Shown: positions 61,174 to 64,000 of the stretch, in pieces
Position numbering within the stretch: the stretch's first letter is position 1
How the letters are laid out: every line of letters starts with the position of its first letter
NCBI GenBank assembly: GCA_947479085.1
Contig: CANJYB010000004.1
Coordinates: 124,001-188,000 of the forward strand
Length of the DNA: 64,000 bases
Source: Bacteroidota bacterium
GTDB lineage: Bacteria > Bacteroidota > Bacteroidia > 2-12-FULL-35-15
Direction: 5' to 3'
Translations under genes and position numbers: made by a program
Notes under the pieces: model-generated
The model's database searches: none
Told to the model about the DNA's origin: nothing
What the model saw: only the letters and a program-made list of their open reading frames with translations

Positions 61174-61662
61174 ATGAAACTAAACGAAATTCAGGACCTG
61201 ATAAAGTTTGTTGCTAAATCAGGTGTTAGCGAGGTGGAGGTAGAAACCAAGGATATTAAAATTATTATAAAAACTCCAGCTAGCAAATCAAAAGACCTTC
61301 CTGTGGTTCAGCAGGCAGCACCGGTTCAAACTGCTGCTCCTGTGGTTCACCAGATAGCTGCGCCAGTGGCTGAAACTAAAGCACTGGAAGTAAAACCAGC
61401 AGCTGTGGCTGATGATGCTAAATATGTTACCATCAAATCTCCAATGATTGGAACATTTTATCGTTCCCCTTCGGCAGACAAACCACCGTTTGTTAATGTA
61501 GGAGACGATATTACAGCCGGACAAACTGTATGTATTATTGAAGCGATGAAGTTATTCAACGAAATAGAGTCAGACATTAAAGGGAAAATTGTAAAAGTGT
61601 TGGTGAACGATGCCACCCCGGTGGAATACGACCAGCCTTTGTTTTTAGTGGACCCTTCATAA
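61174..61662 (+). CDS. accB: Biotin carboxyl carrier protein of acetyl-CoA carboxylase
   Basis: Carries the biotin that moves CO2 to acetyl-CoA. The 162 residues have an N-terminal helix (MKLNEIQDLIKFVAKSGVSE), an Ala/Pro/Val/Gln-rich flexible linker (about residues 45-80) and the C-terminal biotinyl domain with the biotinylated Lys in CIIEAMKLFNEIES. The end VEYDQPLFLVDP is typical. Confidence 0.97.
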   Translation: MKLNEIQDLIKFVAKSGVSEVEVETKDIKIIIKTPASKSKDLPVVQQAAPVQTAAPVVHQIAAPVAETKALEVKPAAVADDAKYVTIKSPMIGTFYRSPSADKPPFVNVGDDITAGQTVCIIEAMKLFNEIESDIKGKIVKVLVNDATPVEYDQPLFLVDPS

Positions 61663-61667
61663 AACAA

Positions 61668-61766
61668 GTCTAAAGTTCAAAGTTAGAAAGTCCAAAGTTG
61701 TGTTTAAGGTAAAACATAATTTCCGGTTAGCCAACTTTGAACTTTGGACTTTTCAACTTTAAACTG
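61668..61766. repeat. Hairpin repeat of the AAAGTCCAAAG family between accB and accC
   Basis: Left arm AAAGTTAGAAAGTCCAAAGTT and right arm AACTTTGAACTTTGGACTTT-type sequence form a long inverted repeat around about 40 nt. The arms resemble those of the element at 54466-54545. It lies inside the operon, so it must be read through or act as a partial terminator or RNA stability element. Confidence 0.7.
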
Positions 61767-61774
61767 AAAAAAAT

Positions 61775-63115
61775 ATGTTCAAGAAAATATTAATAGCAAA
61801 CAGAGGAGAAATTGCGTTACGTATTATACGTACGTGCAAAGAAATGGGCATACAGACAGTAGCTGTTTATTCTACTGCTGATAAAGAATCTCTTCACGTA
61901 AAATTTGCAGATGAGGCGGTTTGTATCGGACCTCCTCCCTCCAAAGAATCGTATTTAAATATTCCAAGTATAATATCTGCTGCTGAAATTACCAACTCTG
62001 ATGCTATTCATCCGGGTTATGGTTTCTTGTCTGAGAACGCTAAGTTTTCAAAGATATGCCAGGAACATGATATTAAATTTATCGGGGCTTCTCCGGAAAT
62101 GATAAATTCCATGGGAGACAAAGCATCTGCTAAAGCAACCATGATTGCTGCAGGTGTTCCTTGCGTTCCTGGTTCGGACGGGTTACTGGAAAGTGCTGCA
62201 CAGGCAATTGAACTGGCACCTAAAGTAGGTTACCCTGTAATTATTAAAGCAACTGCCGGTGGTGGTGGAAGAGGTATGCGTATTGTCTGGAAACCGGAAG
62301 AAATGGAAGCATTGTATGATTCTGCTTTTAAAGAAGCAGAAGCGGCTTTTGGAAATGGTGCCATGTATATGGAAAAATACATTGAAGAACCTCGCCATAT
62401 TGAAATTCAGATAGTAGGTGACCAATACGGAAAAGCTTGTCATTTGTCGGAAAGAGATTGTTCTATTCAAAGACGCCATCAGAAATTAATGGAAGAAACT
62501 CCTTCACCGTTTATGACAGACGAGCTGCGTGAAGCAATGGGGGCAGCTGCTATTAAAGCTGCCATGGCTGTGAAATATGAGGGAGTAGGTACGGTAGAGT
62601 TTTTGGTAGACAAACACCGTAAGTTTTATTTTATGGAAATGAATACCCGTATTCAGGTGGAACATCCTATTACCGAAGAGGTGATTAACTATGATTTAAT
62701 TCGCGAACAGATATTAGTGGCAGCAGGTGTGCCTATTTCCGGTAAAAATTATTTCCCACAATTGCACGCCATCGAATGCCGGATAAATGCAGAAGACCCG
62801 TTTAATAATTTCCGTCCGTCACCAGGCAAGATTACTAACCTTCATACTCCGGGTGGACACGGTATCAGGGTAGATTCGCATATCTATTCAGGATACACCA
62901 TTCCTCCTAATTACGATAGCATGGTGGCTAAACTTATTACTGTGGCTCAAACAAGGGAAGAAGCTATCGCTAAAATGCACCGGGCGCTGAGTGAATACGT
63001 TATAGAAGGTGTAAAAACCACTATTCCTTTTCACCTGAAATTAATGAAAGACGAAAACTTTATCAAAGGAAATTATACCACAAAGTTTTTAGAGGGCTTT
63101 GACTTAACCGAATAA
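61775..63115 (+). CDS. accC: Acetyl-CoA carboxylase biotin carboxylase subunit
   Basis: ATP-grasp enzyme that carboxylates the biotin on AccB. The 446 residues contain [34 protein letters not shown], the glycine-rich ATP loop [30 protein letters not shown], the [16 protein letters not shown] active-site stretch and [20 protein letters not shown]. It is the last gene of the fatty-acid operon; a palindrome (63132-63165) follows. Confidence 0.98.
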   Translation: MFKKILIANRGEIALRIIRTCKEMGIQTVAVYSTADKESLHVKFADEAVCIGPPPSKESYLNIPSIISAAEITNSDAIHPGYGFLSENAKFSKICQEHDIKFIGASPEMINSMGDKASAKATMIAAGVPCVPGSDGLLESAAQAIELAPKVGYPVIIKATAGGGGRGMRIVWKPEEMEALYDSAFKEAEAAFGNGAMYMEKYIEEPRHIEIQIVGDQYGKACHLSERDCSIQRRHQKLMEETPSPFMTDELREAMGAAAIKAAMAVKYEGVGTVEFLVDKHRKFYFMEMNTRIQVEHPITEEVINYDLIREQILVAAGVPISGKNYFPQLHAIECRINAEDPFNNFRPSPGKITNLHTPGGHGIRVDSHIYSGYTIPPNYDSMVAKLITVAQTREEAIAKMHRALSEYVIEGVKTTIPFHLKLMKDENFIKGNYTTKFLEGFDLTE

Positions 63116-63131
63116 AAATAGTAGACAATAT

Positions 63132-63165
63132 AAACCTTCAAGGTTCTAAAAAACCTTGAAGGTTT
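63132..63165. repeat. 33-bp palindrome, copy D
   Basis: AAACCTTCAAGGTT and AACCTTGAAGGTTT around six bases. It is the fourth member of the palindrome family seen at 30258, 32106 and 35085, here just past accC and without the neighbouring terminator and sorting-domain sequences. Confidence 0.85.
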
Positions 63166-63187
63166 GATACCCATTAAAATATAAACC

Positions 63188-63676
63188 ATGAAAAAATTAT
63201 TATTTGTACCACTTATCGCTTTGTTTTCAGCTTGTGGAAATAACAATCCGGAAACAAAAAACGAAACAGCAACTAAAGATACGACTCTTCAATATTTCGG
63301 TGATTCAATAACCACGGAAGGTGCTTTAGCAGCTGACCAACTTTCTACGATGATGAAAGGAAAGGATTCAATGAAAGTGAAACTTACCGGAACGATAGAG
63401 GCCGTTTGTCAGAAAAAGGGCTGTTGGATGAACATTGGTATTGGTAATAACCAATCCATGAAAGTACGTTTTAAGGATTATGCTTTTTTTGTTCCAAAAG
63501 ATGCTTCCGGAAAAATGGTTTACATGGAAGGGGTAGCTAAAACAGACACCACTTCAGTAGCAGAACTGAAACACTATGCAGAAGATGGTGGAAAATCAAA
63601 AGAAGAAATCGCAAAAATTACTGAACCTGAAATAAACATTGGTTTTGAAGCAAATGGTGTTATTATCAAAAAATAA
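63188..63676 (+). CDS. DUF4920 lipoprotein
   Basis: The 162 residues start with a lipoprotein signal ending LFSAC. The mature domain fits DUF4920: STMMKGKDSMKVKLTGTIEA, VCQKKGCWMNIGIG, then VRFKDYAFFVPKDASGKMV. The C-x-x-x-x-C-W motif is reminiscent of a metal or heme site, but the family's function is not established. The next lipoprotein gene starts inside its last codons. Confidence 0.88.
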   Translation: MKKLLFVPLIALFSACGNNNPETKNETATKDTTLQYFGDSITTEGALAADQLSTMMKGKDSMKVKLTGTIEAVCQKKGCWMNIGIGNNQSMKVRFKDYAFFVPKDASGKMVYMEGVAKTDTTSVAELKHYAEDGGKSKEEIAKITEPEINIGFEANGVIIKK

Positions 63677-64000
63677 GTTTTTTGTAATAACTTTATTGCT
63701 TAGTGGTACCGTGTTGTTAACACGATGTAATAGCAACAAGGAAAGCGAAACCAAGGAAACCTCAACTACAGATACTGCCACCTGTTCGAGTAAAAAGATA
63801 AATCCTAACGGAGACAGTGAACTTGCCTTATTAATGCGCAAAATGATTCAGTCTTCGGCAAGTTTAAAAGAGTTGGTAAAACAAGGTAAGCTTCCTGATA
63901 AATTTCCTGAAGAGTTTTTAAAGATACATACAGCAAAACCTACGGATTCGGACACAAAAAAAGCCAGCTTTGATGGTTTTGCAACAAATTACTTGGATAA
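63654..64000 (+). CDS. Putative lipoprotein, 3' end cut by window
   Basis: An open frame with no stop begins at the ATG at 63654 (a GTG follows at once), overlapping the end of the DUF4920 gene by 23 bp. It reads MVLLSKNKFFVITLLLSGT, then VLLTRCNSNKESETKETS, a hydrophobic signal followed by a Ser/Thr/Lys linker, as in lipoproteins, although Arg just before the Cys is unusual. The visible mature part (LALLMRKMIQSSASLKELV, LPDKFPEEFLKIHTAKPTD) suggests a small helical domain. Family not recognised. Translational coupling with DUF4920 is likely. Confidence 0.72.
   Translation, partial: MVLLSKNKFFVITLLLSGTVLLTRCNSNKESETKETSTTDTATCSSKKINPNGDSELALLMRKMIQSSASLKELVKQGKLPDKFPEEFLKIHTAKPTDSDTKKASFDGFATNYLD

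Noticed and set aside
63596-63841. 81-codon minus-strand frame at the right edge
   Set aside because: Shadow of the DUF4920 gene and the following lipoprotein frame on the plus strand.

Overview
The window is a 64 kb piece of an AT-rich Bacteroidota (Bacteroidetes) chromosome. The evidence is a complete sprA gene for the type IX secretion system (T9SS) translocon, a T9SS plug protein (DUF5103), five genes ending in T9SS type A sorting domains, many 'SC'-type lipoproteins, a HemC-HemD fusion, a LytS/LytTR two-component pair, DUF2807 and DUF4920 proteins, and promoters of the Bacteroidota form TTG-18 bp-TAnnTTTG. Strong Shine-Dalgarno sequences are generally absent. Species cannot be named from sequence reading alone; an environmental Bacteroidia-like lineage fits. 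No tRNA, rRNA, IS element, prophage or CRISPR array was seen.

Layout. 1-13.7 kb: heme genes (hemCD end, hemB), a sirtuin, then malic enzyme, ruvA and sprA. 13.7-14.25 kb: gene-free repeat block. 14.3-15.4 kb: a glutaryl-CoA-dehydrogenase-like enzyme. 15.5-27.0 kb: a cell-surface polysaccharide locus with two MBOAT plus SGNH/AlgX-like acetylation pairs, a GH16-like lipoprotein, and three proteins that share a jelly-roll-like module; a fused peptide-type ABC ATPase and a lipoprotein lie just upstream. 29.4-37.6 kb: an exonuclease gene and three T9SS cargo genes, rearranged around three copies of one 3'-end cassette (sorting-domain end, palindrome, terminator). 37.9-39.7 kb: an unknown gene, a second repeat block and a LytTR protein. 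40-44 kb: an operon of PagL-like deacylase, DUF2807 lipoprotein, a truncated LTA-synthase-like membrane protein and the T9SS plug. 44.1-52.1 kb: mazG, an ACP phosphodiesterase, a LytTR regulator with its kinase, cyclophilin, secA and rhomboid. 52.3-58.1 kb: T9SS lysyl endopeptidase, a TetR regulator with a clear operator, an unknown target gene, a third repeat block, an XRE-type HTH protein and another T9SS cargo. 58.2 kb to the end: the fatty-acid operon DUF177-rpmF-plsX-fabH-accB-accC, then DUF4920 and a lipoprotein cut by the window edge.

How the genes fit together: SprA, the plug and SecA form an export theme that serves the five cargo genes. The polysaccharide locus looks able to build O-acetyl groups onto, bind and cut a surface glycan. 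The last operon couples ribosomal protein L32 to the start of fatty acid and phospholipid synthesis.

The least expected content is non-coding. Three intergenic blocks are built of degenerate tandem units of exactly 21 bp, but with unrelated core sequences. One has palindromic units and lies directly upstream of the HTH/coiled-coil gene. Next in interest is the rearranged T9SS cargo region, where 255-bp direct repeats flank a 4.6-kb segment and a cargo gene has lost its signal peptide and now begins with the first 19 codons of the exonuclease gene. Smaller items include a GC-rich palindromic element inserted in frame inside the TetR gene and several families of intergenic hairpin repeats.
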